From Providencia stuartii (GTDB lineage: Bacteria > Pseudomonadota > Gammaproteobacteria > Enterobacterales > Enterobacteriaceae), in NCBI GenBank assembly GCA_900455155.1, contig UGUC01000003.1:1-64000 (forward strand): a stretch of DNA of 64,000 nt. Direction: 5' to 3'. The position numbers were made by a program, and so were the translations under genes. Positions 12,874 through 24,440 of this stretch are shown here, piece by piece. Under the pieces are notes generated by a model. The model saw nothing but the letters and a program-made list of their open reading frames with translations. It was not told where the DNA came from and ran no database searches. How positions within the stretch are numbered: position 1 is the first letter of the stretch; every line of letters begins with the position of its first letter.

Positions 12874-13167
12874 TTAACCCTGCTCTTTATTTTTGCTCTC
12901 AACTGGGCTGTCTTTCTTGTCAGCAGCCTGTTGCTGTTCTGTAATATTTTTAGGTGCAAAGTCAGCATCTTGTTTTTCTTGCTCTTCTTTTGCAGCCTTA
13001 GCAGCTTCATCATCGTTCATCGCTTTTTTAAAGCCTTTCAATGATTCACCTAAATCCGACCCCAGAGAACGTAATTTTTTGGTGCCGAAAATTAAAATAA
13101 TAAGTAGAGCAATAATAATAAGTTGCCAAGGGCTACCAAAAGCGGCCGTTGCAATAGTTGATTCCAT
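12874..13167 (-). CDS. tatA: Sec-independent protein translocase subunit TatA, pro-form with N-terminal extension
   Basis: TatA oligomers form the protein-conducting element of the Tat system. The mature core ([29 protein letters not shown], then the amphipathic FKKAMNDDE region) is typical. The protein begins with an extra [11 protein letters not shown] before the membrane helix, about eight residues longer than E. coli TatA. In Providencia stuartii this extension keeps TatA inactive until the rhomboid protease AarA cleaves within the ATA/AF region. The same sequence here strongly suggests the same control and the same species group. It is the first gene of tatABC, 113 bp after ubiB. Confidence 0.96.
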   Translation of the reverse strand: MESTIATAAFGSPWQLIIIALLIILIFGTKKLRSLGSDLGESLKGFKKAMNDDEAAKAAKEEQEKQDADFAPKNITEQQQAADKKDSPVESKNKEQG

Positions 13168-13280
13168 TGTTTATACCTCTGTAAAAGTGGGATCAATAGT
13201 TATTTATCCCATTATATACAACCTGCTCACAATACGGAAATATTCACAGGCTTATAAACTTGTCGCAAAACAAGGTTTAC

Positions 13281-14908
<1,628 letters not shown>

Positions 14909-14922
<14 letters not shown>

Positions 14923-15562
14923 TATACTCCTCCAACTGGCTCAATCGTTTTTCTAGCTCACTTAGTGAATCAGAAACTTGTTCTACTTCATCACTAAAAT
15001 AAGCCAGTTCGAGTGGGTTTGGAGCCATTTTCCACTCTTCAAGCAGTGTGTCTTTGATATAGTTTTTTTGCCTGCATGCTAAATGTGAAGCTAAACTCGC
15101 GCCCTTGCGTAGTACTTGGCTAATACCTTGTGCCGCGACATCGCCTAAGTAAGGGGATAGATAGTGTGCAGGATCCCAAATTGCCATATCTAATAATGAC
15201 GACCAATGCTGTACAACCTGCATATCACCTTCAATAACAATTTCACCACTATTGATTAGCTGTGATAACTGTTGTTTGTCTTTTAGCTTAATTAGCGTAA
15301 AGAGGGATGTTTTGATTGTACAATCAGCAGGCTCATGCCATTGGCTTAAAACATCGACATGGTTATCACTGAAAATCAACGTCAATGTTTTATTCAGCTC
15401 TTTCAAATCGATAGACATGACTTTACCCGCTAAGCGTGCTCTAGCGGGTTTTAAGACCGATTCTTTAAATAACATATGATTCAAACATGTTTCCATGAAT
15501 GCCGTCATTAAAGAATATAACACTGTATTTTGGCTTTCAGCCTGTGCTGATGTGGCTTCCAT
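14909..15562 (-). CDS. ubiJ: Ubiquinone biosynthesis accessory factor UbiJ (SCP2 domain)
   Basis: UbiJ is a lipid-binding SCP2-domain protein that, with UbiK, organises the soluble Ubi complex. The protein ends with a coiled-coil-like tail ([22 protein letters not shown]). Core blocks such as [35 protein letters not shown] and [17 protein letters not shown] match the E. coli protein (formerly YigP). The frame is open to 15601, but the ATG at 15562, one base after the ubiE stop, gives 217 residues, closer to the family length. An internal ATG near 15505 is also possible. It overlaps the start of ubiB. Confidence 0.88.
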
Positions 15563-15563
15563 C

Positions 15564-16319
15564 TTAGAATTTAAACCCTTTATGCAATGCGACAATACCA
15601 CCTGTCATATTGGTATAGGAGACTTGTTCAAAGCCTGCATTTTCCATCATTGATTTCAGTGTTTCTTGGTCTGGGTGCATACGGATAGATTCTGCAAGAT
15701 AACGATAGCTATCAGGATCCCCAACCACAGCTTGACCAATACGAGGTAGAACATGGAATGAATACGCGTCATAAGCCTTATTAAGCGGCTCAATTACAGG
15801 CTTAGAGAATTCAAGTACTAGCAGACGACCACCTGGCTTTAACACTCTGAACATTGAGCGCAAAGCTTTGTCTTTATCGGTCACATTACGTAGCCCAAAA
15901 GAGATGGTGATACAATCAAAATAGTTATCAGGGAATGGCAGTTCTTCTGCGTTGGCTTGAACATAGCTAACATTACCAACAATACCAAGATCACGTAATT
16001 TTTCACGTCCCATTTTTAACATAGAGTCGTTAATATCAGCGAGGATCACCTCACCTTTTTCACCGACAAGACGAGAAAACTTCGCGGTTAAATCACCAGT
16101 ACCACCAGCAAGATCTAAAACACGTTGGTTACGACGTACACCACTGGCTTCTATCGTAAAACGTTTCCAGACACGATGAATGCCGAAAGACATTAAATCA
16201 TTCATCAAGTCATATTTTGATGCTACAGAGTGAAAAACATTAGCCACAAGGCCAACTTTATCTTCTTTGCCTACGGTACGGAAACCAAAATCAATAGTTT
16301 CTTTTGATGGTTCTGTCAT
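15564..16319 (-). CDS. ubiE: Ubiquinone/menaquinone C-methyltransferase UbiE
   Basis: UbiE is the SAM-dependent methyltransferase acting in both ubiquinone and menaquinone synthesis. Its 251 residues equal the E. coli length. SAM motif I reads [24 protein letters not shown], followed by [12 protein letters not shown] and the family signatures [15 protein letters not shown] and [15 protein letters not shown]. It is first in the ubiE-ubiJ-ubiB-tatABC series. Confidence 0.97.
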   Translation of the reverse strand: MTEPSKETIDFGFRTVGKEDKVGLVANVFHSVASKYDLMNDLMSFGIHRVWKRFTIEASGVRRNQRVLDLAGGTGDLTAKFSRLVGEKGEVILADINDSMLKMGREKLRDLGIVGNVSYVQANAEELPFPDNYFDCITISFGLRNVTDKDKALRSMFRVLKPGGRLLVLEFSKPVIEPLNKAYDAYSFHVLPRIGQAVVGDPDSYRYLAESIRMHPDQETLKSMMENAGFEQVSYTNMTGGIVALHKGFKF

Positions 16320-16395
16320 TTCTATTATGCCTGTTTATAATTCAAACTTTTGTAGGAAGTGTAACAGTCTTTGAGGTAAAACCCTATCAAGAAGT

Positions 16396-17753
16396 CTAAG
16401 ATTCCGCACAATATGGCTTATCTGACTTTTCAACGAGCTGTGGTGAAATAGGCTGTTTTACCTCAACCCCCATTTCTTTAAAGCTTTCTGCCTGACTAAT
16501 TAAATTACCACGCCCCTCAGCCAACCTTTTCATTGCGGATTGGTAAGCATTATCCGCTTTATCAAGGCTTGCCCCTAAAAGTTGCATGTCATCAACAAAA
16601 AGGCGTAATTTGTCGTACATTTTTGCGGCTTTTGCGGCAATTTCTTGCGCATTTTGCCCTTGGCGTTCATAGCGCCACAAATTGTTAATTGTTCGCACCG
16701 CCACTAATAATGTGGAAGGGCAAACTAACATGATATTCTGTTTTATACCTTCATCAAGTAGCTCAGGCGATTCTTTTAAAGCCAATAAGTAAGCCGGTTC
16801 AATTGGAATAAACATCAATACATAATCTAAAGAGCGTATCCCCGGTAGTTGATGATAGTCCTTATGACTTAGCATACGCATGTGATTACGAATTGAAGCT
16901 ACATGGTTTTTGATAGCCTGAGTTTGTTCGTCAGGGTCTTCACTATTGAAATATCTTTCATAAGCGACCAGTGACATTTTTGCATCAACAATCACGTCTT
17001 TACCTTCAGGCAAGCGGATAATCACATCAGGCTGATAACGGCTGTTATAGCTGGTATTAATACTGACTTGTGTTTTCAAACTCACTCCCTTTGCGTAAAC
17101 CAGAAGCTTCCAAGATCCGCGTCAGAATGGTTTCTCCCCAGTTTCCTTGGATCTTGTTATCCCCTTTAAGGGCTCGAGTCAGGTTAACCGCTTCTTTGGT
17201 CATTTGAGTATTTAGCTGCTGTAACTGACGGATTTCATACGCCAGTGTATGCCGCTCTTTGGCTTCTTCACCAAAGCTTTGCTGTACCTGTTGGCGGAAC
17301 CCCTCAAGCTGTTCACGAAATGGGGATAGCATGGCAATCAAGCTTTTTTGCTGCTGCTCTGATGCCCTACGCTCATTCTGCTCAAAAATTCGGTTGGCTA
17401 AATTTTCAAATTGAATCGTTAACCGCTGCTCACTGTTTTGCAGCAGGCGCTGTTTCTCTTCATTGGCTAGCTGGCTTTGCTCAAAACGTGTTGTGATTTC
17501 TCGTAATTCAGCTTCTTGCTCACGATTAATATCTCTGAGTGTTCGCAACTCTTGTTCGAGACGTTCATATTCCATTTTCCACTCAGAAAGATGGATGTTT
17601 TTTTTCATCACTGGCCGCAAGTTGACGATTAATGTGTTGGAGTTCTTGCTCTTTTTGGTTAAGTTTTTGCGCAATAAACAGCCAAACGGCTAAGCCGCCA
17701 ATTAATATACCGCCAAGGGCGCCAATAACCCCATATAAAAGAGAGGTATCCAC
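16396..17753 (-). pseudogene. rmuC: DNA recombination protein RmuC, two homopolymer frameshifts
   Basis: RmuC limits recombination at inverted repeats and has a PD-(D/E)xK-like nuclease core. It starts at a GTG at 17753 (preceded by AAGGA at 7 bp spacing) with a membrane helix, LLYGVIGALGGILIGGLAVWLFIA. A coiled coil follows (residues about 30-170). The core contains NLTRALKGDNKIQGNWGETILTRILEASGLRKGSEFE, VIIRLPEGKDVIVDAKMSLVAYERYF and LDYVLMFIPIEPAYLLAL. The frame breaks at an extra T in the T8 run 17598-17605 and at an extra base in the run near 17074-17077. After correcting both, one protein of about 450 residues is read. Confidence 0.86.
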
Positions 17754-17857
17754 TGTTAAATCCTTACATGACGAGATCTAGGGTAAGGTAATCGGATACT
17801 GTATATCAGTCCAGAAGTAATTTAAAACAAGCCCTAAATTGCGAGACGATTCGCAGC

Positions 17858-18389
17858 TTAGCCCATCCACTGAGCTAGCCAACGTAATCCAAATGCACCT
17901 GGCGCTAATATACCAAATGCCCAAATCATCGCAGACACTAAGTTTGCCGCCTGAAAATAGCGTTTAGGCATTTTACAAATCCCAGCCACTAAAGGTACGA
18001 CGGCTCTGAATGGCCCGAAGAAACGCCCTAAAAAGACACTCCATATGCCCCAACGATTGAAAAAGTGCTGTCCTCTATCAATCATTTGAGGTTTGCGAGA
18101 AATCGGCCACATTTTACGGACGTTATCTTTATAGTGAAAACCAAAACCAATAGGAGAGCCAATCACCAAAAAATGCCCCTAACGTTGCCGCAAGCCATAC
18201 AGGCCAGAATGTAATACCACTTTCGCCGATGAGGGCACCTAAACCTAACAGGATGACAGTTGCAGGCAACAGCAAAGATAAAAAGGCTAAAGATTCACCA
18301 AATGCTAGAAAGAAGATGATTGGCAGCGCCCATATTTCATGTTCACGGGTAAATTCGGTCACTGTATGGACGATTTCATTCAACGTCAC
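17858..18389 (-). pseudogene. DedA-family (VTT domain) membrane protein, one frameshift
   Basis: DedA proteins are inner-membrane proteins, related to lipid scramblases or transporters, that support membrane potential and division. This one resembles YabI/YohD-type members. It begins at a GTG at 18389 after GGGAG. It contains FLAFGESLAFLSLLLPATVILLGLGALIG and the conserved GRFFGPFRAVVPLVAGI in the second half. An extra base in the four-A run 18143-18146 splits it; the correct reading is SYWFGFHYKDNVRK. It has about 176 residues, shorter than E. coli YabI. The exact paralogue is not assignable by eye. Confidence 0.75.
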
Positions 18390-18459
18390 AGCCTTTCTCC
18401 CTTTATAATGGATTGGTTTAATACATTAACTAATATGTAATAAACCAATCTTAAACTAA

Positions 18460-19241
18460 TTATTCGAGGAAATAACTTTGAAGTAAGCTTCTGCCAGCAT
18501 TATCCAGTCCAAAATCACTCTCCAGCCATTTATCAATACTACCATAATGTGTTTTTATGCTATTTATGGCTGTCATAAGAAATTCTTCACGCACAGAATA
18601 GACATACTCAAACTTTTTCACCACACTGTCACTCATCCTTTGTGCATGCTCTTCCAATAAATGCTTACGGAATGGCGCGAGGGTTTCATTTGTCAGTAGG
18701 TAATCTTCCATGACGGTATCTAAGTCTGCACCCAGCGCAAATAGTACCAAAGCGGCGCCAACACCAGTACGATCTTTACCGACCGCACAATGCTGAACGA
18801 TCCCCCTTTTTCAGGCTGCTTTAACATACTCACAAGTTGATGGTAAGCAGGATTATTTAAAGGCAATAGCTCGTAAAGGCGCCCCATAAATATTTTAGGG
18901 TCAAACTGTTCAAGTGACTCTGGTGTCAGTTGACCTAAGTCGGCACTGACCTCCTTTGCCATAGGATTCGCTGGGGCATTAACATAATGAGCACCATCCC
19001 AAATCATATCTGGTTTTGCTTTTGTTTCCGCCACATCACGGTAATCCAAGATTTGATAAAGGTTTTGTGATTGTAAAACGGCCAAATCCTCTGTCGTTAA
19101 ATGGTTCAAAGCTCCTGAACGAAATAGCACGCCTGATTTTATTTTGTTGCCATTGGCTAATTTTTTTCCGCCGAGGTCACGGAAGTTAATTCCACCTTTT
19201 AACGGTAATACTGAAGGGTGTAAATAAGGTGTTTTTGTCAT
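18460..19241 (-). pseudogene. Tyrosine-protein phosphatase-like protein, one frameshift
   Basis: This belongs to the bacterial tyrosine/serine phosphatase family with an N-terminal INFRDLGG signature (residues about 17-24). The catalytic loop is read only after restoring one G to the five-C run copied near 18799-18803, giving IVQHCAVGKDRTGVGAALV. It holds the Cys nucleophile and Arg of C-x5-R, and the KDRTG form suggests a phosphatase able to use phospholipid or phosphotyrosine. The second half, from ALGADLDTVMEDYLLTNE, continues to 18460. The total is about 260 residues. No operon partner is evident; udp lies upstream on the same strand behind a terminator-like hairpin. Confidence 0.75.
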
Positions 19242-19365
19242 AATTATCGCTACCTATGATATTGATTATGACTAAAACCATAACAGATTATGACCGGAAA
19301 AAAATCAGAAAAAATACCCGCCGTTAAGCAGGTATTCATAAAAGAGTGCATTGAAATGTAATCAA

Positions 19366-19440
19366 TATCGAAAAAGAGAAAGAAAACTGGGCTCGTCTAC
19401 GGTTTATTCACAACCGAGCGAACATCAAAGTAAACGAGCC
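19366..19440 (-). terminator. Probable terminator of udp
   Basis: GGCTCGT (19390-19396) pairs with ACGAGCC (19434-19440), with an inner hairpin CGGTT/AACCG (19400-19416). On the minus strand the stem is followed by a pyrimidine-rich stretch, TTTTCTTTCTCTTTTT. It starts 15 bp after the udp stop. Confidence 0.6.
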
Positions 19441-19454
19441 AGTAATAGGAGAAA

Positions 19455-20210
19455 TTAAAGTAGACGACGCGCAGCTTCAACAACAATGCTTAATACATTG
19501 CTTTCTGTTTTCTTCAACAGTGCTTCGTCTGGAATTTCTTGTTGAGTACGGTTAACAATCACACCTGCAACCATACCCGCACGTAGGCCTTGGCTTGAGC
19601 ACATGGTCAGCAACGTCGCTGATTCCATCTCATAGTTCATCACGCCCATATCTTGCCATTCTTTCATTGAACCTCTGAAATGGCGCATCACACGACCAGT
19701 ATAGGTGTCATAACGCTCTTGGCCTGGATAGAAGGTATCCGATGAAGCAGTCACACCCACATGGACTGTTGCACCCGCTTCTTTCGCTGCATCATAGAGT
19801 GCATTCGTACAAGTAAAGTTAGCAACGGCTGGGTATTCCAATGGCGCAAAATGTTGGCTCGCACCGTCTAATCTTACAGCTGCGGTTGTCACTAACACAT
19901 CACCAACATTAATATTTTCTTGAATAGCCCCTGTAGTACCAATACGCAAGAAAGTACGAATACCTAGCTGCGCAAGTTCTTCTACAGCAATAGAGGTTGA
20001 AGGACCACCAATTCCCGTTGAACAAATAATGACTGCTTTACCATCAAGCTCACCACGCCAAGAGGTGAACTCACGTAAAGAAGCGAGATGTACCGGATTA
20101 TCCATCAGGCGTGCGATTTTCTCGACACGATTTGGATCACCGGGAACAATTGCAACGGTTGCACCCTGTAAGTCACTCTTTTTTAGCCCTAAGTGGAATA
20201 CGTCAGACAT
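19455..20210 (-). CDS. udp: Uridine phosphorylase Udp
   Basis: Udp splits uridine with phosphate to uracil and ribose-1-phosphate for pyrimidine salvage. Its 251 residues compare with 253 in E. coli. The PNP/UDP family signature [20 protein letters not shown] is present, as are the phosphate-binding [13 protein letters not shown] near the N-terminus and [23 protein letters not shown] with the ribose-binding Glu-Met-Glu. Regulation is by the CRP-type promoter described separately. Confidence 0.97.
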   Translation of the reverse strand: MSDVFHLGLKKSDLQGATVAIVPGDPNRVEKIARLMDNPVHLASLREFTSWRGELDGKAVIICSTGIGGPSTSIAVEELAQLGIRTFLRIGTTGAIQENINVGDVLVTTAAVRLDGASQHFAPLEYPAVANFTCTNALYDAAKEAGATVHVGVTASSDTFYPGQERYDTYTGRVMRHFRGSMKEWQDMGVMNYEMESATLLTMCSSQGLRAGMVAGVIVNRTQQEIPDEALLKKTESNVLSIVVEAARRLL

Positions 20211-20258
20211 ATCAAACTCCTTTACACAATGGCATCATTGAATTTATACGTTGTGATT

Positions 20259-20353
20259 AATATAGCGGTAAACCCATGTCAATTTAGTGACCATAGTCAC
20301 TTTTAATGGAAATGATTTTATCTAGATTTCATTAAATAGTGATTTAGATCACA
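20259..20353 (-). promoter_or_regulatory. udp promoter with two CRP sites 52 bp apart (CytR-type)
   Basis: Reading the minus strand, a -10 box TATATT lies at 20264-20259. A CRP-like site centred at about 20293.5 (AGTGA-CCATAG-TCACT) would sit near -41.5. A second, AGTGA-TTTAGA-TCACA, centred at about 20345.5, would sit near -93.5. This 52-bp spacing is the arrangement I recall for the E. coli udp promoter, where CytR binds between two CRP dimers. CytR itself has a weak motif and cannot be read by eye. Confidence 0.75.
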
Positions 20354-20412
20354 AATTAATTGTTTTAAATACAAATATGCAATCAGTATAGACGATATGA
20401 AAGAAAGTCACG

Positions 20413-20434
20413 AAAAAGCGCCCGAAGGCGCTTT
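20413..20434 (-). terminator. Terminator of the sugar-acid operon
   Basis: AAAGCGCC (20415-20422) pairs with GGCGCTTT (20427-20434) around a CGAA loop. On the minus strand the stem ends in five T. It lies 35 bp beyond the stop of the GntP-family permease, the last gene of the operon. Confidence 0.88.
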
Positions 20435-20468
20435 GAATTATTGGCAGAAATAAAAGATAGTTTATCTA

Positions 20469-21845
20469 TCAGAGAACTACATCAAGGATCAGAACGCCTA
20501 CTAGACCAATGGCCCAAGCTATCGTTGTTGGGATAGACCAAACCATCATCTGTTGTCTAACGTCCTTAATACCCATCATTCGGTTAACAACCCAGTAGAG
20601 GCTGTCGTTGAAATAACCAAAGAACAGTGACCCCATTGTCGCAGCTTGAGCCGCAACAAGCAGATTGATATCAGGGATCTGGCTAATAATGGGAGCAGAA
20701 ATCGATGCCGCTGTGATCATCGCGACGGTGCCCGAACCCTGAATTAAACGTACCAATGTGGCGATAATAAATGGGATCAACACTGGAGTGATTGGTAAAC
20801 TCGCCACATGCTCCGCTAAAATATTCCCCGTACCACTGTCACGTAAAACCGCACCTAACGCACCACCCGCACCTGTTACCAGTAAGATGATCCCGGCTGA
20901 CTGTAAGCCTTCTTCCATGCGGTCGATGACTTCTTCTTTCGTCGCTTTTGGCATCAGCGTATAAACGGCAATCAACACACTGATAGACAGAGCGATTATT
21001 GGCGCACCAAGGAATTCAAAGGTCTGGAAATACCAATTATTCTCCATCCCTTGAAAGGCGTCGGTTTTTAGCAATAACCCGTTGACCGCATTGATAAAGA
21101 TCAACAAGATCGGTGTTACGATAGGTAATACAGATAAGAAGAGGCTTGGTAACGGCTTGTTCGCCTTTTCTTCCATATAGCGGTCGTGAATTTCTTTCAG
21201 ATCTGCGTTGTTGCTTTCATCGGGCATAAACTCAGGGTATTTAACAGCTAACCACTTCGCGTAAAATACGATCCCAATAACGCAAGGGATAGCAAGGGTC
21301 ATCCCCGTTAAGATCATGGCACCAATATCCACACCGAAGATCCCAGCAACCCCTAAAGGACCCGGAGTCGGCGGCACAGTGTGGTGAGTAACCACTAAGC
21401 CACCAGCTAATGCGACACCAAGTGTCAGCAGACTACGCTTACCATTTTTCGCTAATGCCTTCGCTAATGGGTAGAGGATCACGAATGCGGAGTCAACGAA
21501 AATTGGAATACTGACGATATAACCTGTGATAGCCAGCGCCCATTCTTCGCGTTTTTTCCCTAACCAACGAATAAAGCTATACGCTATTTGTTCAGCGGCA
21601 CCAGAAACTTCTAGTACCCTTCCCATCATTACCCCGAGACCGATAACAATACCGATACCACCGAGTGTGCTACCAAAACCTTTTGTAATTACAGAGACGG
21701 TTTCTGCGGCGGTTAACCCACCTGAGATACCTGCAATAGCTGCTGCAATCAACATGGCAAGTAACGCATGAATACGCGTTCGCAATACCAAGAAGATCAG
21801 GACAAATATGGCCACCGCGAGGCCAATAATAGGAATATAGGACAT
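20469..21845 (-). CDS. ygbN: GntP-family sugar-acid permease (YgbN-like), probable threonate/erythronate importer
   Basis: Members of the gluconate:H+ symporter (GntP) family import sugar acids. The 458-residue protein has about 12-14 membrane segments and the family features VVTHHTVPPTPGPLGVAGIFGVDIG and LIPFIIATLVRLIQGSGTVAMITAAS. It is the last gene of the tetronate operon, starting 10 bp after denD, so its substrate is inferred to be L-threonate, D-threonate or D-erythronate. Relatives in E. coli (YgbN) and Haemophilus sit in equivalent clusters. Confidence 0.88.
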   Translation of the reverse strand: MSYIPIIGLAVAIFVLIFLVLRTRIHALLAMLIAAAIAGISGGLTAAETVSVITKGFGSTLGGIGIVIGLGVMMGRVLEVSGAAEQIAYSFIRWLGKKREEWALAITGYIVSIPIFVDSAFVILYPLAKALAKNGKRSLLTLGVALAGGLVVTHHTVPPTPGPLGVAGIFGVDIGAMILTGMTLAIPCVIGIVFYAKWLAVKYPEFMPDESNNADLKEIHDRYMEEKANKPLPSLFLSVLPIVTPILLIFINAVNGLLLKTDAFQGMENNWYFQTFEFLGAPIIALSISVLIAVYTLMPKATKEEVIDRMEEGLQSAGIILLVTGAGGALGAVLRDSGTGNILAEHVASLPITPVLIPFIIATLVRLIQGSGTVAMITAASISAPIISQIPDINLLVAAQAATMGSLFFGYFNDSLYWVVNRMMGIKDVRQQMMVWSIPTTIAWAIGLVGVLILDVVL

Positions 21846-21855
21846 AGCTTATCCC

Positions 21856-22815
21856 CTATTGCTGTGAGCCGTGGTGAGTGATGAATGAACGAATTGCATC
21901 AGCAAACGAACCATCTGCACGGAAACCAAGGCCTAAAGCACGGCTAATATCGAATTTACCCGGCCAACTTGCGACAATACGGTTAATGGCTTCATCCGGT
22001 TCAAAACGGATCAGATCAACCGCTTTTTGGCCTGCGACATCACGTAGAGCATCAATCATCCCTTGAACTGTCACAGTGATCCCCGGTAAGTTAACCGTAC
22101 GAGACAAGCCAAATTGCTCTGCTGAAATGGTTGCAGCATGAATGAAATTACTGACAACCGTTTCTGGACTCGAGAGCCACAACGCAAGTTCAGGTGAAAC
22201 AGGGCAAACACTCTCAACCCCATTTAATGGCTCACGAATGATGCCACTGGCAAATGAAGAAGCGGCTTTGTTCGGAACGCCAGGGCGCACACTGATTGTT
22301 GGTAGGCGTAACACACGTCCATCAACATAGCCTTTACGTGAATAGTCATTAACCATCAATTCGCACATCGCTTTTTGTGCACCATATGATGATTGCGGGT
22401 TAACCACACAAAGGTCGGTGATAACGTCAGGTAGTTCACCGCCAAATACTGCTAATGAACTGGTAAAGATAAACTTCATTGCAGGGTTTTTAGCACGAGC
22501 CACTTCCAATAATTGGCGAGTCGCTTCGAAATTTACTTTCATGCCTAAATCAAAATCGCTTTCAGCATGACTACTCACAATAGCAGCGAGGTGATAAACG
22601 ATGTCGGTTTGCGCATCAATCAGCTTATCAGCGGCACCCGGCTGAGTTAAATCTGTTGCAACACAACTCACTCTAGCGTCTTCAATTGGCGATGTAGGGC
22701 ACTGAATATCCGCTAAAACGAGTTGGTCAAATTTAAAACCCTGGCTGTTTTTAAGTAAAGCAGCGGCTAGCTGCTGACCCAAAAAGCCAGCGCCGCCTGT
22801 AATGATAACTTTCAT
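21856..22815 (-). CDS. denD: D-erythronate dehydrogenase-like extended SDR (DenD family)
   Basis: An NAD-dependent epimerase/dehydratase-type short-chain dehydrogenase of 319 residues. The cofactor loop is KVIITGGAGFLGQQLA (GxxGxxG) at residues 2-17. The catalytic pair is SYGAQKAM (Y-x3-K) near residue 150, preceded by FTSSLAVFGG. DenD oxidises D-erythronate to 2-oxo-tetronate, the entry step that OtnI, OtnK and OtnC then complete. Function is assigned from the family plus its place between the permease and the regulator. Confidence 0.85.
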   Translation of the reverse strand: MKVIITGGAGFLGQQLAAALLKNSQGFKFDQLVLADIQCPTSPIEDARVSCVATDLTQPGAADKLIDAQTDIVYHLAAIVSSHAESDFDLGMKVNFEATRQLLEVARAKNPAMKFIFTSSLAVFGGELPDVITDLCVVNPQSSYGAQKAMCELMVNDYSRKGYVDGRVLRLPTISVRPGVPNKAASSFASGIIREPLNGVESVCPVSPELALWLSSPETVVSNFIHAATISAEQFGLSRTVNLPGITVTVQGMIDALRDVAGQKAVDLIRFEPDEAINRIVASWPGKFDISRALGLGFRADGSFADAIRSFITHHGSQQ

Positions 22816-22870
22816 TGTTATTCTCCTTGAATAGCCCTAATTTGAGCTATTCATCATTAGGTAAGATTAT

Positions 22871-23638
22871 TTATGTCTTTATTAAATGAAGTTTTATATT
22901 TTGTTCTGTTATCCGCTGCACAGCATCGTTTGGTAGCTGATCATCACAAATAATGTCGTGCAATTGATTTAGTGGGCAAACACGGAACATGCCATATTTA
23001 CCAAATTTGCTACTGTCAGAAACCAGCACACAGCGCCGAGCAACATCCAGTAATGTTTGTTTTATTTGTACTTTTTCTTCATGAGGCGTGGAAACCCCAT
23101 GCAGTAAATCCCAAGAGCTAGTGCTAATAAATGCCACATCAACATTTAGGGTTTTCAGCATCATTGCGGCGGTATTGCCAACACACGAATGGTTACGTTT
23201 ATCCACTTGCCCCCCCGTGTGATACAGATTGAGTTGTGATTTGTTCATCAAATACTGCATGATAGAAAAATCATTAGTCACAATCGTCAAATTAAACCGT
23301 TCACCCAGCACACGGGCTATCTCAAATGTCGTTGTTCCCGCATCAAGATAAACCACTTGCCCATCTTCAACGAGCGATGAGGCAAATTTACCTATTTCAC
23401 GTTTGCTTCGGTGATGTAAACGCGCTTTCTCACTCCAAGGAAGCTCTTGGCGTAACGCATCGTTTAACCGAACACCACCGCTTATTGCAACGACTTTCCC
23501 TTCCTCTTCTAGCATGCGGATATCACGTCTTACCGTCATATGCGACACATTCATTAGCTCCACCAAGTCGTTAATCGACACGGTTTGGTACTCATGGACG
23601 TAACGGTAAATAAAATCACGACGCTCTGAAGGGATCAT
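22871..23638 (-). CDS. ygbI: DeoR-family transcriptional regulator of the tetronate operon (YgbI-like)
   Basis: A 255-residue DeoR-family repressor. The N-terminal helix-turn-helix spans about residues 20-40 (VSINDLVELMNVSHMTVRRDIRMLEEEGKV), followed by ISGGVRL. The C-terminal sugar-phosphate sensor domain shows VVYLDAGTTTFEIA and LTIVTNDFSIMQYL. It lies inside the operon, 12 bp after otnI, so it is co-transcribed with the genes it probably controls. The inducer is likely a phosphorylated four-carbon acid. The operator candidates lie upstream of ltnD. Confidence 0.88.
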   Translation of the reverse strand: MIPSERRDFIYRYVHEYQTVSINDLVELMNVSHMTVRRDIRMLEEEGKVVAISGGVRLNDALRQELPWSEKARLHHRSKREIGKFASSLVEDGQVVYLDAGTTTFEIARVLGERFNLTIVTNDFSIMQYLMNKSQLNLYHTGGQVDKRNHSCVGNTAAMMLKTLNVDVAFISTSSWDLLHGVSTPHEEKVQIKQTLLDVARRCVLVSDSSKFGKYGMFRVCPLNQLHDIICDDQLPNDAVQRITEQNIKLHLIKT

Positions 23639-23650
23639 AGGCTCTCCTGT

Positions 23651-24430
23651 TTAAGACTGTGCTTGTTTCAGCCAACCTAAACCGTCTTCGGTACGACCTG
23701 CGGGGTGATATTCACATCCAAGCCAACCTTGATATCCCATTTCATCTAATTGTTTGAAAATCCATGGGTAATTGACTTCACCACTATCAGGCTCATGACG
23801 ATAAGGAACTGAAGCTATCTGAATATGACTAAATTTACCCCATAAACGCTCAATTGTTTTCAATAAATCACCTTCCATGATTTGGCAGTGATAGAGATCC
23901 AATTGAATAAACACATTTTCACGTGCGATCTTTGGTAGCAATGCCTCAGCTTGCTTTTGCGTAGTCAAAAAGTAACCCGGCATATCACGCGTATTGATAG
24001 GCTCAATTAATACACGAATGCCATGCTCAGCCATAATATCTGCGGCATATTGAATATTTTTAATAAAACACGCTTGCTGCTGTTCAGGGGTAAATCGGGC
24101 ATCCAATTTACCTGCCATCGCATGCACCTGCTTACAACCCAACGCTTTGGCATATTTCAGTGCCGTCTGTACGCCTTGTGCGAACTCATCTTCACGACCC
24201 GGAATAGATGCCATGCCGCGTTCACCCGCCGCCCAATCGCCCGCTGGCATGTTGAACAGCGCTTGAGTTAAACCATATTTTTCCAACTGTTCAGCTATCG
24301 CTTCAGGTTGTTCTTCATAGGGGAAAAGATATTCAACGCCAGTAAAACCCGCTTGTGCAGCGCGTTCAAAGCGCTGAATAAAAGGAACTTCGTTAAACAT
24401 CATACTGAGGTTTGCTGCAAATTTAGCCAT
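23651..24430 (-). CDS. otnI: 2-oxo-tetronate isomerase OtnI (hydroxypyruvate isomerase-like)
   Basis: OtnI interconverts 2-oxo- and 3-oxo-tetronate so that the product of DenD can be phosphorylated by OtnK. The 259-residue TIM-barrel protein of the xylose-isomerase-like family contains AGFTGVEYLFPYE, VLIEPINTRDMPGYFL (metal-binding Glu), IQLDLYHCQIMEGD (Asp and His) and WLGCEYHPAG (Glu and His). It was formerly called YgbM/Hyi-like. It lies 10 bp after otnC. Confidence 0.92.
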   Translation of the reverse strand: MAKFAANLSMMFNEVPFIQRFERAAQAGFTGVEYLFPYEEQPEAIAEQLEKYGLTQALFNMPAGDWAAGERGMASIPGREDEFAQGVQTALKYAKALGCKQVHAMAGKLDARFTPEQQQACFIKNIQYAADIMAEHGIRVLIEPINTRDMPGYFLTTQKQAEALLPKIARENVFIQLDLYHCQIMEGDLLKTIERLWGKFSHIQIASVPYRHEPDSGEVNYPWIFKQLDEMGYQGWLGCEYHPAGRTEDGLGWLKQAQS

Positions 24431-24440
24431 ATCAGGTGCC

